64,000 nucleotides of DNA, taken from Sodiomyces alkalinus F11 (taxonomy: Eukaryota; Ascomycota; Sordariomycetes; Glomerellales; Plectosphaerellaceae). Below are positions 24,618 to 37,345 of this stretch, piece after piece. Position 1 is the stretch's first letter; every line of letters starts with the position of its first letter. The notes beneath the pieces are model-generated. The model worked only from the letters and a program-made list of their open reading frames with translations. It made no database searches and had not been told where the DNA came from. The position numbers were made by a program, and so were the translations under genes. The stretch covers positions 1,477,471 through 1,541,470 of the forward strand of contig NW_021167079.1 in assembly GCF_003711515.1 (NCBI RefSeq), in the 5' to 3' direction.

Positions 24618-25827
24618 GAAGAGAGCAAGACGAAAAGGGAGGCTTGGTCGGTTTTCTTGACTTGTACGATGTATATATTATTCTTTTTCCTTTTTTTTCT
24701 CTTTTTCCTTCTTCGTGTTCATCCTCTTCGGCGCTGCTGTGGCCTTGCTTGAAGACAAGGGGACATGTCGCATGCATTCATTCTCTCTATCTGGTCGGCT
24801 TTCAACAGGACGACATTAGCAGAGACGGTATTGTACTATACTTAGCAGTTTTTTTGTGTATTCTGTCTGATACAGTTATCATCTTGCTTGTTCTTTGCTT
24901 ATTCTTCTTGCCTCGCGTCAATGGCTGTTGTAGGCTTTCCCTCTATGTCAGCGAGTTTGTTTACGAGTTTGTTTGTTGCTGCTGCCTAAATATAATTAGT
25001 GGCTCAGTATCCGTATTAGTTTACGTAACTTGGTCCGGAGGCCGCCGGAGGTGGTGCGAGCTATGTGGTATGTGGTGATTACTTACTCCGTAGGTACATG
25101 CTCCGTAGTTCAGAGTCTTTAAACTCCTGAAACGACTCGTTGGTTAGGCGTGGTTGATGCTATATCCATAGTAGAGCGTACCTTATATGCCTACCTACTG
25201 CAGTGGACAACAATAACGTAATGTCGGTATATTTCGAAGGACAATTGCTTCGAACCTTTTGTGGGATTGCTTCTGTGGAACTAGTGCCAAAGTAGTTGAC
25301 GGTTGACGGTTGACGGTTGACGGTTGACCTTTACCTTTTTTCTTAAAGGGTAAGGTAGTAACAGGCATTACCGTACATTGCCGTATAGATAGATGGAGTA
25401 GCAGTCTTGTCCATAGCGCGTCACCCGTCTACAACGGAGTGAACAGTCCTTAATCGGGCGACGTAGTGCGTTACGTATGCATACCCCGCCCCCACCATCC
25501 CTTCTACCCCCCCTAAGGTAGGTATGGTTCTTGACCATTTGGTGACGTTACCACATTGCGGGCAGGTCATCTGTACTTCTAGAGAGAAGTGTAAGAAGTC
25601 TACTCGACAGTACCCAGGTACGAAAAGTTACATTCGCAACCCGCGTCACATGTTCTTTGTAACTCGACATCATCTTCCCGCCTCTCGTGACTGTCACATT
25701 TATCACTAAACTTCCTCCCTTCCATGCTTCTTCATCCTGTCGCCGTCCCGGACACGTTTTCATACCTTACCCAAAACCAACACCGCTTCCGTCCACCGGC
25801 TGGCTCTGTTGCCAGCTTCAACGAGCA
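24618..25827. other. Intergenic region, SEC16 to GYP7
   Basis: T-rich 3' flank of SEC16 without a supported gene; a 144-codon frame at 24644-25078 is hydrophobic by virtue of its T-rich DNA. It contains TACTCCGTA at 25084-25092 with a variant TGCTCCGTA at 25099-25107, a 7-bp tandem repeat at 25295-25328, and a CTAAGGTAGGTA string near 25514. Confidence 0.6.
25295..25328. repeat. 7-bp tandem repeat (GTTGACG, about 5 copies)
   Basis: The unit GTTGACG is repeated head to tail about five times in the intergenic region ahead of GYP7. No function is evident. Confidence 0.85.
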
Positions 25828-28656
25828 ATGACCTCACCCCCGCTGCCCGCCCAGCAGCCACAGCAGCGATCTGCTTCCCCCAACGGGAGCTTCTACGCGT
25901 TGAGCGATGACGATGAGGGCGAGTACAACACTGTCACCCACGCCGAGACGGGACGTGGAGTGAAGCTCTTGTTTTCGAAAAGCAAGGTAAGAACAAGAAG
26001 AGGAGAACCATGAGAATGAATGAGAAGAATGAAAAGAACACGAAAACTTACTTGCCTCCGAGACTTGGGACCTCTCCCCAACCTTGACTTGACCACCACG
26101 CTGACCTTCCTTGCCACCCCATACCTCCAGGTCTACCTCCATCCAACGCCCTCCGCCAAGGACAATATCCCCGGCTACGTAGCTCTACTACAGCAGAAAG
26201 GCCCTCGAGATGAAAGGCCAGTGTCACCCTTCTCACAGGCCGGGGAATCCGCGTCCCCCCGGTCGTCCGACCTTCTCCTGGCATGGGTCCCCGAGTCCTC
26301 CCTAGGAGCTGCCGAGAGCATTTACGTCAAAGTCGACCTTAGCGATGCCGACTCTCCCCCGAAACAATCCTACCTCGTGCCTCCTCCCCCGACCGTCACA
26401 ACCCACCCCGGCTCGCTGGGCCATTACGCCTTTGCCATTCCCGTCAGCGCCATATACTCTCTCCTCGTCCGCCCCCCGAGCCTGGGCTGGTGGTACGGCT
26501 CTCTGATCCTCAATACGAGGGCCGGCGACAGCTTTCCCGCCTTGTTTTTCCACGACAACGAATGCCAGAGCACCATCCTCAAGCGGAAAAAGAGGGCCCG
26601 TGATACCTTCGACCCTTTCGGCGAGAAAGGAGAGATGTTCTGGGGTGGCGACGAGGTCCTGCGCTGGCTGCGTCGCTATGTTTCCATAGAACGCTCCGAG
26701 GCCGAGCCGAATATTTATCTCATCGAGCCGTCTCGTGAGGACAGTGTTGCCTTTGGTGGTAAGCCCACCGCCTCTCGCCGCGCCGACCTTAGCAGCAGCA
26801 GCAACGCCAACAGTAGTCGCCGTCGTGGTGACAGCGCCGCCAGTCCGGGCACCAAAGATGCGCAGATGGATCCTTTCGTCAAATTCGTCAAGGAGACCGG
26901 CTGGAACATCATGGAAAAATTCAGCAAGGTCACCACCCTCACGCGCCGCGCCGCCCAGGACGCCCTCCAGAACCCCAACCTCCCGCCGCAGGTGAGGCGG
27001 CTCCTGCGCAACCCGGAGGTGCAGACCATCCAGGAGGAGTTCGACAGCGCCAGGATCTATCTCGCCCGCTGGGCCATGGGCATCGCCGAGCAGGGCGAAC
27101 GCGATCGTCGCCAGAGGATATGGACCGCTAAGGACGTCCTCGAACTCGAAGACACCGACGTCGGCGAGTTCGAACTCCTCGACGGAAGCAGCACCATGTC
27201 GCTCGAGGACAGGAGGCGTCCCGTCACCCTCAAGGAGTGGAACGGATTCTTCGACGAGACCACGGGCAGGCTTTCCGTCACCGTCGACGAAGTCAAGGCG
27301 AGGATTTTCCACGGGGGGCTGGACCCCAACGACGGCGTGCGGAAGGAGGCCTGGCTCTTCCTTCTCGGCGTCTATGACTGGTACAGCACTGCCGACGAGA
27401 GGAAAGCCCAGATCTCCTCTCTCCGGGATGCCTTTGTTAAGCTCAAGGCCGCCTGGTGGGAGAGGCTCGTCGATCACGGCGGCGAAGGTGAGGTTGGAGA
27501 ATGGTGGAGAGAGCAGCGAGGGCGCATTGGTAAGTCTTTCTTTCTCTCCCGTATTTCGAGATACGCAAAAGGTCATTAGAGGGGATACGAAGGACATATC
27601 ACTTACATTCGTCGCTGCACAGAAAAGGACGTACATCGAACGGACCGCAACGTGCCCATCTTCGCCGGCGAGGACGCACCCCATCCCGACCCGGACTCCC
27701 CCTTCTCCGAAGTCGGCACCAACGTCCACCTCGAGCAGATGAAGGACATGCTCCTCACCTATAACGAGTACAACAAGGACCTCGGCTACGTCCAAGGCAT
27801 GTCGGACCTCCTCGCGCCCGTTTACGCAGTCATGCAGGACGATGCCGTTGCCTTTTGGGCCTTCCAGCGCTTCATGGACCGGATGGAGCGCAACTTCCTG
27901 CGGGACCAGTCTGGCATGCGCTCGCAGCTCCTCACTCTTGACCAGCTCGTCCAGTTTATGGATCCCAAGCTCTATAGACACCTGCAGTCCGCCGACAGCA
28001 CCAACTTTTTCTTCTTCTTCCGCATGCTCTTGGTGTGGTTCAAACGCGAGTTCGCCTGGATGGACATTCTCCATCTGTGGGAGGTTCTCTGGACCGACTA
28101 CCTGACCAGTAACTTCCACCTCTTCGTCGCCCTCGCCATTTTGGAGAAGCACCGCGACGTGATCATGGATCATCTCCAGCATTTTGACGAAGTGCTCAAG
28201 TACGGTATGTCAATAACTCTGTGTTGTCTTATCGACCTCTCCAATGCCAATAGCTAATGCTAACAACCTGCAGTAAATGAGCTATCCAATACAATCGACC
28301 TCGACTCCACTCTGATCCGCGCCGAGGCCCTGTTCCGCCGGTTCCAGCGCCTGGTTGAAGCCATCGACAAGAAGGGCAATTTTCCACCACCTAAACCTCT
28401 CAAGAGCCCCGAGCCGGCCAAGGTCCGTTCCGGCTCGTCCTCGCCTGGTCCTGCAACCCCAAACCACATCCGTGATGCCTCAACGTCATCTCCGCCGCAG
28501 AGGCCCGGGGCGAACAAGGGCAAAGGCCCAGCTCCAAGGGAAGAGGAGGAGCCGCAGAAAATCATCACGCCCGAGCTGAGACAACTGCTGAGCCGTAAAG
28601 TCGAGGTTCTGCCCCGAAAGGTCGTCGCAGACAAAGGGGACGGAACGCCGCACTAA
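25828..28656 (+). CDS. gyp7: TBC-domain Rab GTPase-activating protein, Gyp7 type
   Basis: Four exons, 25828-25986, 26131-27529, 27623-28204 and 28274-28656, encode 840 residues; introns of 144, 93 and 69 bp have GTAAGA, GTAAGT and GTATGT donors. The N-terminal part (LLFSKSKVYLHPTPSAKDNI) is the lipid-binding-like region of Gyp7/TBC1D15-17 proteins. The TBC domain (about 430-740) has the arginine-finger motif RIEKDVHRTDR (Arg near 525) and the glutamine-finger motif YVQGMSDLLAP (Gln near 576), both intact. Gyp7 acts on Ypt7/Rab7, stimulating GTP hydrolysis to limit vacuole and late endosome fusion. The C-terminus is Ser/Pro-rich and charged. It follows SEC16 on the same strand after 1.2 kb and converges with the large ATPase gene. 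Confidence 0.95.
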
Positions 28657-29253
28657 GCGGAGGTCTTGAAAAGAAAAGGCCGCACACCCCGGTGGCATGA
28701 GGGAAATCTTGGATTTTCAGAGTCTAGCGAAACTCTTTGTGAAGATAAGGGCGTTGGAGGAGGATCTCACGGGAGTAAAACGGATCGCAGAGCAGGTTTG
28801 GCGTACCGGATTGCTTTTCCTCCTTAACTGCGGACATTGTCTAATTTTTCGCGTGTTTGTCCAAGTCATTTACATCAGGTAAAGCCAAGTAGTCTTCTTC
28901 TATGACGGCCCTCGCTCGCCCTCGTGCTGGTCGCCAAGGGCGTTGCCCTATCGCCTTGTAGATACTCCGTACACGCTGTCCAACCACTTAAGCAAACAAG
29001 TGGGAGAGAAAGCTCAAATAGTTGACTACCAAAGAGATGCCACATCTCCTCATCTAGCTAGCCAGCATGCCAAATCTGACGTGGGTACAATGACCATGAT
29101 CAGCCATGGATAAGTTCTTCTCTAATTACCTGGACACCCAAAAACGCCCACCAATCCTTTCCGAGGAAAGAAAAAAAGAAACCAAACAAAACCAAAATAC
29201 ATGCGACGTTGCCGCAGCAGATGCATTGGTCAGACTCCTAATCAGCAAAGATC
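28657..29253. other. Convergent 3' intergenic region
   Basis: Shared 3' flank of GYP7 (+) and the DUF3684 gene (-). It contains one TACTCCGTA at 28963-28971. No gene seen. Confidence 0.6.
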
Positions 29254-32200
29254 CTAGGACCTGTTTCGTAGATTGCCAGGCACCGGGTTGCCTTCACTAT
29301 AAGGTGGAGGCGCAGACGAAGGAACAAGGACGGGATGAGCACGCTGTCTATGAGCGAGGCCTTCCGATGGTGACGGTCTCTCTAAAGTCGATGGGGCGGG
29401 GGAGTTTGCCGTCACCCCCCACTGCTGTGTCTTGGCCACCATCTTGGCGAAGTACTGCTGAATGAACGATTCCCTACAAGTTCCTCTGTTAGCTGAAAGA
29501 CGCCAGTCGAATGCCAGGGACATCATGGGGCCTGTTGCTCCCGCCAACGTACGTGTAATAACTGTGATCAGAGTTGTGGGATTCAACCAGGTTATGTGAC
29601 AGCTCATGAGCCAGGACAACCCACCACCACACGGCCGCCTCGGCTTTCGCCTCGCCCTGACGGGAGCCGGCCAGCTTGTTGGCATGGAGTTGGAGGAAAA
29701 ACCGCAAATTGCAAAATATGCTGCCGTTGCTGTTGAACGCGATCGTGCCGCCCACCTCATCGTAGAACATGTGAAGCGCCTGCGGCGACAGGGAGTAGAC
29801 GTTTCCGACCTCGACCAGGAGCGCCGCAAATGCGTTTATGGCCCCGCTGTGGGTTCCCAGGAAGCGGGTTGGGTCAGCAGACACGTCCTTAGCGGCGTAG
29901 ACCTTCATCCCGTTGGAAGCCTCAGCGACAAAGACGATGTTCTTAGCTGGCGTGCTGTCGCAGTAGGTGGCCTGCTCCTTGACCTCGTTGACACGCGGTG
30001 GGGAGAATAAGTGGTTCGAATCGTGCGGTCTCGTGGCCTGGATGGCGTTCAGGAGGTTCTGCCCCACCTTGGCCGGGCTCGTCACTCTACCATCATCCAT
30101 GGGCTTGCGCTGGATGTTCGGGGATCCGCTGGGAGGTGTCGAGTGCTGGTCGTCTTCAGCCGATGCGCCAGGAAGTTGCGGTGGTTTCGGATGAGCATCA
30201 TCGTCAGTGTCGAAGCCGAGTCGGCGGGTGATGTTGGAGAAGAAGCCGCCCGTGCCTCTCCTCCACGACTCGGTGCTCGGCGCCGGTTGGACATCCTCGG
30301 GGCTGTCGTTCCCAAAGGAGCCAGGCATAGCCGGCAGGGCCGGCCTCGGGGTCCTCGGAGCCTCTCGTGCCGCCTCGGCTGCCTTGGCCTCTCTGTCATT
30401 CCACTGTTCCTCCCTCTCCTGCATTTTACGCTGCTCGGCTTCTAACGCCTTGCGTCTCTCTTCTTCCGCGATCCTGGCCTGCGCAGCTTTGGCGCGCAAA
30501 ATGCGATCGACGTTGTATCCTCTAGCCCGTAATCCAAGCAGATCCAAGGTCAAAAAGGGCTCAAAAAAGAGATACGCTTGCTGGTTGGGTCTGGCCAGCA
30601 AGAGCTGGCAGATCGCTTGGCCAACCTGGTACATGTCAGGACGGCCCTCGGCAGCCACGTACAGAACCCAGCCTGACTTCAAGTGCACACTGGCGGCCGA
30701 CCTTTTCTCCAAATGTGACTGCCCGTGACTGCCTTTGAGCGTACGGCGGAGCGCTAGGGAGCGGACCACCTCGACCGTCATGTTCTTCTCCAGCCACTTC
30801 GAATCGTGCTTGATACTGTCACGCCGATAGTTGACATACTCGTGAAGGAAGATCTTGGAGCGCTCCAACACGTGCTTCCGCAATTCTGTAGCACTTCGCT
30901 GATCGTGAGCATGAGGCCCGATTCTGACTTCCTCCGACACGAGACTACTAAGAGTCTGGGCGCCTAGTGCTAGGTAGAAGTCCTCAAGGACTTCCTCCTC
31001 GGGGGCTACAATCAAGCGATCCCTGAAGAGCCTGTAGCTGATGATGTCGTCCAAAACAACGATGCGGTTGGCGGGGGCAAGTTGATATTGTTTAATAGGC
31101 TCCTCGTCCTCGTCCAGATCGACGAGCTTATCCTTCGACGGAGGAGAGGTGATGTCTTTGGAAGCGAGGAGAAACGGTGCAGACTTCATCTTCCGGAAAA
31201 GATCTCTGTCTTGTCTCAGGGTCGGTAGATTCTCGGCGAGGGACTTCAGCAAAGAGAGATACTTTTCTGGGCTCTGCAGGGTGCTCAGGAGGCGTGCAGG
31301 CTCACTGCAGGCAAGGTGCGCAATTTCCTCCTTTGTCGGCTCGGCTTTGGCTCCGCATTTGAAGAGAAACGTGTTCGCATTTTGGCCGAAATCTACGAAA
31401 TCGAAAATGTCGCCGTATGTCGTAGAGCTTCCTAGGTAACATCGCTGCGGGCTGACGCGGGTAACCGATGTCGCCCGGGCCTCCGATTTCTCGTGTCCGT
31501 CCGGGACCTTCGACCGCTGCACCGGCACGATCGGAGCATCCTTGAGCCTGGCTAGTTGGCTTCCCCCAAGATCACCGAGGCGTCGCGCGAAATATTCGAA
31601 GAGCCTGGTGGCCATCCCGTGGTCTTGAGGCGGCCGTGCGAGCAAATGGGAGACGCATTCCGTAATAGGGGGATCCATGGCGACGCCGAATTTGTTTGCA
31701 TGTCCACAGAGGTCGCGCCTGAGGATGTCGAATCCTAGGATGGCCGCGGCATCATTTGTGAAGCATGCAGATGGGGGGACCAGCTTCTTTTCATTCCCCT
31801 GTATCGGCAGGAAGGCCTTGGGACTCGTGGCAAGGTTGAAAGCCCCATACCCATTGATGTGATGGTTCGCAATGAAATAGGTCATTGCTTGGAGTCTCCG
31901 TTCCTCGTCGTTCCCAGCCATCATCTCCACCAGTTCGGGCGCCGAAGGGTATGGCCGTAAGCCAAGCTTCATGAGAAACTTGCCCTCTGCGCTGCTTGTC
32001 CTGAAGCTTCCTGGTGGGCCCGGCCACTGAAGCAGTGGTAGCCCCAGGGCTCTGAGTGTGTCTTTGGGCTCGAAGAGATCCGAGACTTTGTACAGCTGTT
32101 TAGTGCCTTTGGTCGGCTCCAGCCCCTTCGGGCCGGCTTCGGCGGGGCAAATCTGGGATGTCTTGAGTTTCTTCAGATCTGCGGCAGGTATATCATCCTG

Positions 32201-34705
32201 GACAGAGGCCAGGTACCTGATGAGCTCCATGTGGCTCCACCGCTGGCCCGCTTTCTCCGACGACGGGTTAAGGAGGCGGGTGAAGATGGTGTCGAGATCG
32301 ACCGTCTTCCTGACCCCGATTGCGACCAGGAACTTTTCCTTCAAGTTGGCAGAGACCTCCAGGGTCGGGAGATCATCGAACAGCTTGACACTTGGGAAGA
32401 ACGACTCGGTAGGCTTTTTCATGCCCATTTTCGTGGGCATGACGGTGTGTGCCTGTAAGAGCGTAACGACGGTGTTCCTCATGTTCGGATTCAGGTTATC
32501 CCATGCTTTCGACACAACCGTCAGCACTTGGACAGCGAACTTGGGCGTCTTGGTCATATTTTGACCGTCCGCCTTCTCGGAAGCGAAGGCCAGCAGAAAT
32601 CGTAGCCAGGGCACTATTTCGAGGGGCTCCCAGCCCAGCGCCTTCAGCTCCCGAGCGCCGCACGTGCTGGTGAAGGCGTAAGGAATGGTGGTGGGCGGGA
32701 CGGGGAGGGTTGCAGGAATTACGTTGGGGACCAAGTAGTTCGTGATAGACCCGACAGCGATGACTTGGCCTTGATCACCACCATCCCGGCTCACGCTAGC
32801 TACGGCGACGTCCAACAGACGTGCCTTGCTCGGGGGATCAAGCTCGCCGTTGAGAGACTTCTTTCCAGCCCAAAGAATGAAGTGGATTAGTTGGTCCTTA
32901 TCGAGTGCCTTCGTGCCCAGTTCCTTGTGTACGTCATCCACGGTGATTGGGTTGATCAGACCGAAGTCAATGAGCTTCTTTACGAACGGGTCGTTCTTGA
33001 GCTGAGATGGGACGACAGGAATGCCGTCGACGAACTTGCTCATCTCCTCACTATCGATGCGGACCTGGGAGGTCGAAAGTACGCCGCGAGACGAGTAAAC
33101 CTCGATGGACGCCGTCTTGAACGAGGTCCAGAAAGCTTCCTCGATTATCTGAGACACCTGGCCGCTCGGTGTCGAGTCGCCGAATGTGAAGGTTTTCAAG
33201 ATGTGCAGAGCTTCGGGCATAAACGTGTCCACTTCCTTGTGTGTGATCTTTGCACCCGGCTGGACAGACCTGTGCAATTTAGAGTCGAGGTCGCCCATTT
33301 CGTTCATAAACGCCAGGCGGGCCACAATGCCGGTCGCCCGTAGCATCTCGATGTTCCAGGTTCTGACCCATCGAGCGTTCAGATCGATGGCCTCTCGCTC
33401 CACTGTCGGGATCACCGAGGGGGCAGAGACATGCATCCCTGCTCCTGTGGTCTGCGTGGTCGGGAACCCGATGAATATTCGGCCACCGGGCTTTTGGCTG
33501 GGTAAAACAGAAGCAAAGATGTCAATCGACTTGGACGTGGCGTCCGAGTTGGCGCTTTCCGATGCTTGGGTTTCGTCAAAGGAAGATGTGAGAATGGCGA
33601 TCTTAGTCGTCTTGGGCGGCGGCTTTTTGGTGGCACGTTCTAGCTCGGTAGAAAAAGATGAGGACACCTTGGTGACGATAGAGGCCGCTGTTGCCCGGAG
33701 AAATATCGTCGACGTGGACTGTTTGGTCACGTCCTCCGCTATGGTTTCCTGGAGCGCCGCGTCGTCTTTGTTGGCTTTGCCTCGCAAGCCGGCGTGCGAA
33801 GCACTTGTGGTGAGCCGGGAGAAGAAGCTTCGCAGCGAGGGTACCTCGGCGCCCACGCCATACGGATCGGAATGTTTTGCCGAGGCGGTCTTTTGGGGCT
33901 TCCATCCGATAACGCCCATGAAGGAGGCATCGATCTGAGTACTGGTGCGGTCCACAGCCGCCACGGTCATCAGACCCTCTCTGGTTCTAGTCTCTAGGTT
34001 TCGCGGGATGGGTATGCTAGCGCTCGGGGACGACTTCTTCTGTAACGACACGACCCTCCAGTTATCTATCCAGAACTCGATTCGTTGAAGGGACACGAAG
34101 GTAAGACTCGTGGCAAGAAATTGGGAGACGGATAATAGGTTAGGCAGAGGGGTGGTCGTATTGCGGTAATCGAGGACGAAGGCCGTATCGGGACTGCGCT
34201 GATCGGGCGGTAAGGTTGTCTTCTTGGTGAAGAGGGCATTTCCCTTCCAGTAAAAGGCCATGGCCTCGTCTCCAGAGCTCACGAAGGGCTCTTCACAGTC
34301 AGAAAAGACGCTGTAGAACCCAACACCGAAGGCGCCGATCTTTGTCTCATCCGGGTTCCCCTCGGCAATTCTCTTGAGGCGGCCCCAGTCCGTCTTGGTG
34401 AACGGCTGACCATCGTTCTGCACGATAAGCCGCCGTAGGGTATGATGTGCTATCGTGTGTTTGAGTAGGTCGGATTCGCTCGGATTCGCAGGAAGGGCTA
34501 CCGAGGTCGAAGGCATGGTTTCCCACTTGATCTTGGCGGTGGTGGCCTGGGCATCGGCGGCGTTCTGGATGAGTTCTCGCAGAGTTGTCCATTCCCCCGA
34601 GTAGCGGGCGAGCACTTTGTCTATCAAAGCACGAGTGTCGACAGTAACGGCTTCTTCATCCTCGCCATCCCGCAAAGCAGCGGCTCGCAGCCGAGAATAG
34701 TCCAT
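29254..34705 (-). CDS. Large HSP90-type (Bergerat) ATPase protein with DUF3684 and C-terminal HExxH motif
   Basis: Two exons, 34705-29553 and 29473-29254, separated by a 79-bp intron (GTACGT...GTAG), encode 1790 residues. The N-terminus is a GHKL/HSP90-like ATP-binding fold: ELIQNAADA (44-52), NDG (97-99), and IGAFGVGFYSVFSD (from 123). The long middle corresponds to the fungal DUF3684 family, related in layout to sacsin and NO VEIN proteins. A coiled, Glu/Arg-rich stretch (AEEERRKALEAEQRKMQER) follows late in the protein, then a Pro-rich linker. Near residues 1700-1714 the motif HELSHNLVESHNSDH resembles a zinc-metallopeptidase HExxH site. Splicing the last intron restores SYYTESFIQQYFAKM, which is why the second exon is included. 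Function is unknown; a chaperone-like or scaffold role is inference. Confidence 0.88.
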
Positions 34706-36105
34706 GGTAGGAAGAGAGGCACTCCGTCGAGTCTGGAACTGGTCAGTGTGATGGATAGCAAAGCGTCCGTAAGCTCATGGCTTTCGTTGATCCGGTAATC
34801 GAAGGTCGTGGTCGGAGGGGGGAGCAGAGCGAGGTGGTAGGGAGCAAGTGGAATGGATACGAGAGGTTCCTAGGAGATAGATAGCGGTGTAGCCGTCAAG
34901 GCTGGTGATGTGTTCCCCTTTGCCAGGACCCAGAGATCAGAGCGGTCGTTCTCTTGCGGTTTCTAGTTCGCTGGCCCACGCAAAGAGGCGGAGTCGGAAA
35001 AGAGTTTAGCAGAAGGGCACGCAGAGCTGAAGATGACAGGCAGAGATCTATGAGTCTATGACGGAAACCGAATTAACTTTCGTCTTCTGCTTCAGGTCAG
35101 CATAACGAAACAGGACCATCAGGAGCCATGCGCACGCTATGAGCAAGGTACGAACCTTCTCAAGGGAAAAGAAGAGGGAAGTGAGGAAGTAAGGAAACAA
35201 GGGGGAAAAGAAAAAGGAGAGACGAAATATGAGGATATATAGGAGGTTATTATTAGAGGGAAAAGAAAAGAAAGCAAAAGAGACGGGAGGAAATTGTGAT
35301 CTATGAGTTGATATAGTAAGGTAGGAAGGAGGTACCTTAGGTAGTCGAAGTAGCAGAGACGGAAAGTGTCAGAGACGGAAAGTGTAACCAGTTCTGAACC
35401 CAGCTTCTTGCTTCGCCTCGAGGATTGGACTTGCCTTTCCAGAATGGTCCGCGCGATTGCCCCCGCGAAGTCGCTGCCTTCAGCGTCCGATCTGCTGACG
35501 CAAGTACCTATTGTAAGTGTACGGATAGGTGCCTAGGCCCGCGCTAGGGGCCCCCTACCTTAGTGGGTAGGGTACCTTATTATAGGCTGACAGCCCCGTA
35601 CTAGTGCTTCAAGTATCTATCTTACTAAGGTAAGGTATTGAAGCATTTCCATAACTTCCACATCGAACACGGTCAAACGCGTACAACTTCAACCATCTTC
35701 TTCCTTTTCCGTAACGCCTGTAAGAATCCCAAATCAACCGCCACCAACGTCTATGCCTTTGAATTCGTTCTATAAACATGTCTCGTCAGGACGCTGGACA
35801 ATCATACATCGTAATCGCGGAGCGATGGGTAATTTTCCCCCGTGCTCACAGGAAGTATCGCAAATATTAGTCAGCCTCCCACAGAAGCATTTCTTACCTT
35901 TCGCCTCTGCGACAGAACGCTGGTAGCTTACCTTGGAATAATCATCACATGTTTTCTTCTATTTTTGCAGACCCCCAGTCCGTCCTAGTTCGTCCTCTCG
36001 ACAGGACTTTGCGTACCTATCCGTGTTAGGCAAATTTAGGGTGCTTCGGACTCGTTGCGGACATTGTACTGACTGGCCCGTAACGACCAAACAACAAAAG
36101 AAAAC
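34706..36105. promoter_or_regulatory. Divergent promoter region, DUF3684 gene / ALB1
   Basis: The 1.4 kb lie between divergently transcribed genes. Purine-rich strings occur at 35160-35290, a TATATA string near 35236, a direct repeat of CAGAGACGGAAAGTGT at about 35353-35386, and GGTACCTTA-type motifs at 35330-35340, 35555-35580 and 35625-35640. No open gene is visible. Confidence 0.5.
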
Positions 36106-36754
36106 ATGGCAAAACCAAGTGCATCAAAGAAACAGAAAGGTGGCGTCATGTCTAAAATTCACATCACTGTCCATTCCGGGAAGCTGACCCGTCCTTCATT
36201 CAGAACTGTCAAGGCACTCGAGAGCCGCCCGGCGCGCCACCTCACCGAGCATCGACACAGACAAGTCTCTCAAAAACGTCAAGCCGCCGTCCCAGTCGGT
36301 CGACTACCGGCCAGCCGTCCTGCAGGCGCACCACGAATCCGGGATTACGAAAAAGTCCAAGCACGGTCGCAGAGCACTTCCGAGCAGCAAGTCGCTCAGG
36401 CGCCGCGGGAAGTACCTCGAGCGAGCCGAGGCCATCCTCGAACGGACGGCAGTCAAGATCGAAAAGAGCAAGGGACGATCACGCACCCTCCAGGGCAGGA
36501 GAAAGGGCTGGGATGAGGTGAACAAGAACGACGCCGTCAACGTGCGGCCCAAATTCCCGACAGAGGAGGATCTGGAGAATGAGAGCGAAGGCGATGCCGC
36601 GGACACCGGGGCGGTGAGTGCAGAAGCGCAGGGTTGGGAGACGGACGAGGAGATGGATGGTGCGGATGTCGAGGTCGGCCAGCAGAAACCGCCGACCGCG
36701 GCACCAGGAACTATTGCTGTTACGCAGTCTGATGATCTTGACAAAATTATATGA
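36106..36754 (+). CDS. alb1: Ribosome biogenesis factor Alb1
   Basis: Small basic protein of 194 residues from two exons, 36106-36139 and 36204-36754. The intron acceptor (CTGACCC...TTCAG) is clear and restores HSRAARRATSPSIDTDKSL, the conserved N-terminal block of fungal Alb1. The donor is less clear: GTGGCG at 36140, or GTGCAT at 36119, which would give 187 residues; both keep frame. The body (YRPAVLQAHHESGITKKSK, then a Lys/Arg-rich helix) and the acidic tail fit the family. Alb1 is a shuttling pre-60S factor that works with Arx1 in nuclear export of the large ribosomal subunit. The reading frame from 36106 without splicing would miss the conserved part, so splicing is required. Confidence 0.85.
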
Positions 36755-37345
36755 TACCTTTTACTGTCAAAATGCTCGACGTGAGTGCTGAGCCAAAAGA
36801 CCCCTCGATAAAGCCAAGTGGCTGTGACGTCCCTGGGAACGAGGTCTGGAAGCAGAAGAGCCTCACTCATCCAAATCCAACTTGGAAATACAATAAGTCC
36901 AGCAGTGACAGGTTTGTTTCATTTGTATTGACGCAACGCGAAACACTTCTTGCGTATCCGCGGCGACGTGATGCCCGCAAAAAAAAAAAAAAAAAAAAAA
37001 AAAAGAATTCTTACCGTTGGTGATAAGAAGAGTGGGGCCCTGGGAGTGGTGCGCTCTGACGTAAGCACGGACCGCACCGCTGGACGTGACATCCAAACCC
37101 GTGACAATGAGTCCTTCGACCTCGCGGAGTACCTTACCTAGGTAGGCACTTATTAAGCTCATTGCTTCGTACCTTTTTCCCAGAGCAACCTCCGTGACAG
37201 CAACGTACGAATTTTCCATTTTCGACAAACAACAAACTCCATTCACCATTCTCCATTCTCCATTCTCCATATCCCTATATACTTCCTACTTTCAGAACCG
37301 GATCCACTTCGGGATGAGAACGAACTCCCACGAGGGCAATATATC
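36755..37345. other. Intergenic region with A26 tract
   Basis: ALB1 3' flank and promoter of the next gene. It contains an uninterrupted run of 26 A at 36979-37004, GGTACCTTA-family strings near 37128-37145, and a short CTCCATT tandem repeat at about 37246-37270 just upstream of the next start. Confidence 0.65.

Noticed and set aside
24644..25078. Hydrophobic 144-codon frame after SEC16
   Set aside because: T-rich 3' flank produces Phe/Leu/Val codons by chance; a membrane-protein call is not supported.
26302..28182. 626-codon open frame antisense to GYP7
   Set aside because: It mirrors the coding strand's codon bias, spans introns of the real gene and has no recognisable domain, while the sense strand encodes a complete TBC protein.
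30005..30020. tRNA B-box-like string (GGTTCGAATCG)
   Set aside because: Lies within a coding exon on the wrong context, with no A box or cloverleaf. No tRNA gene was found anywhere in the window.
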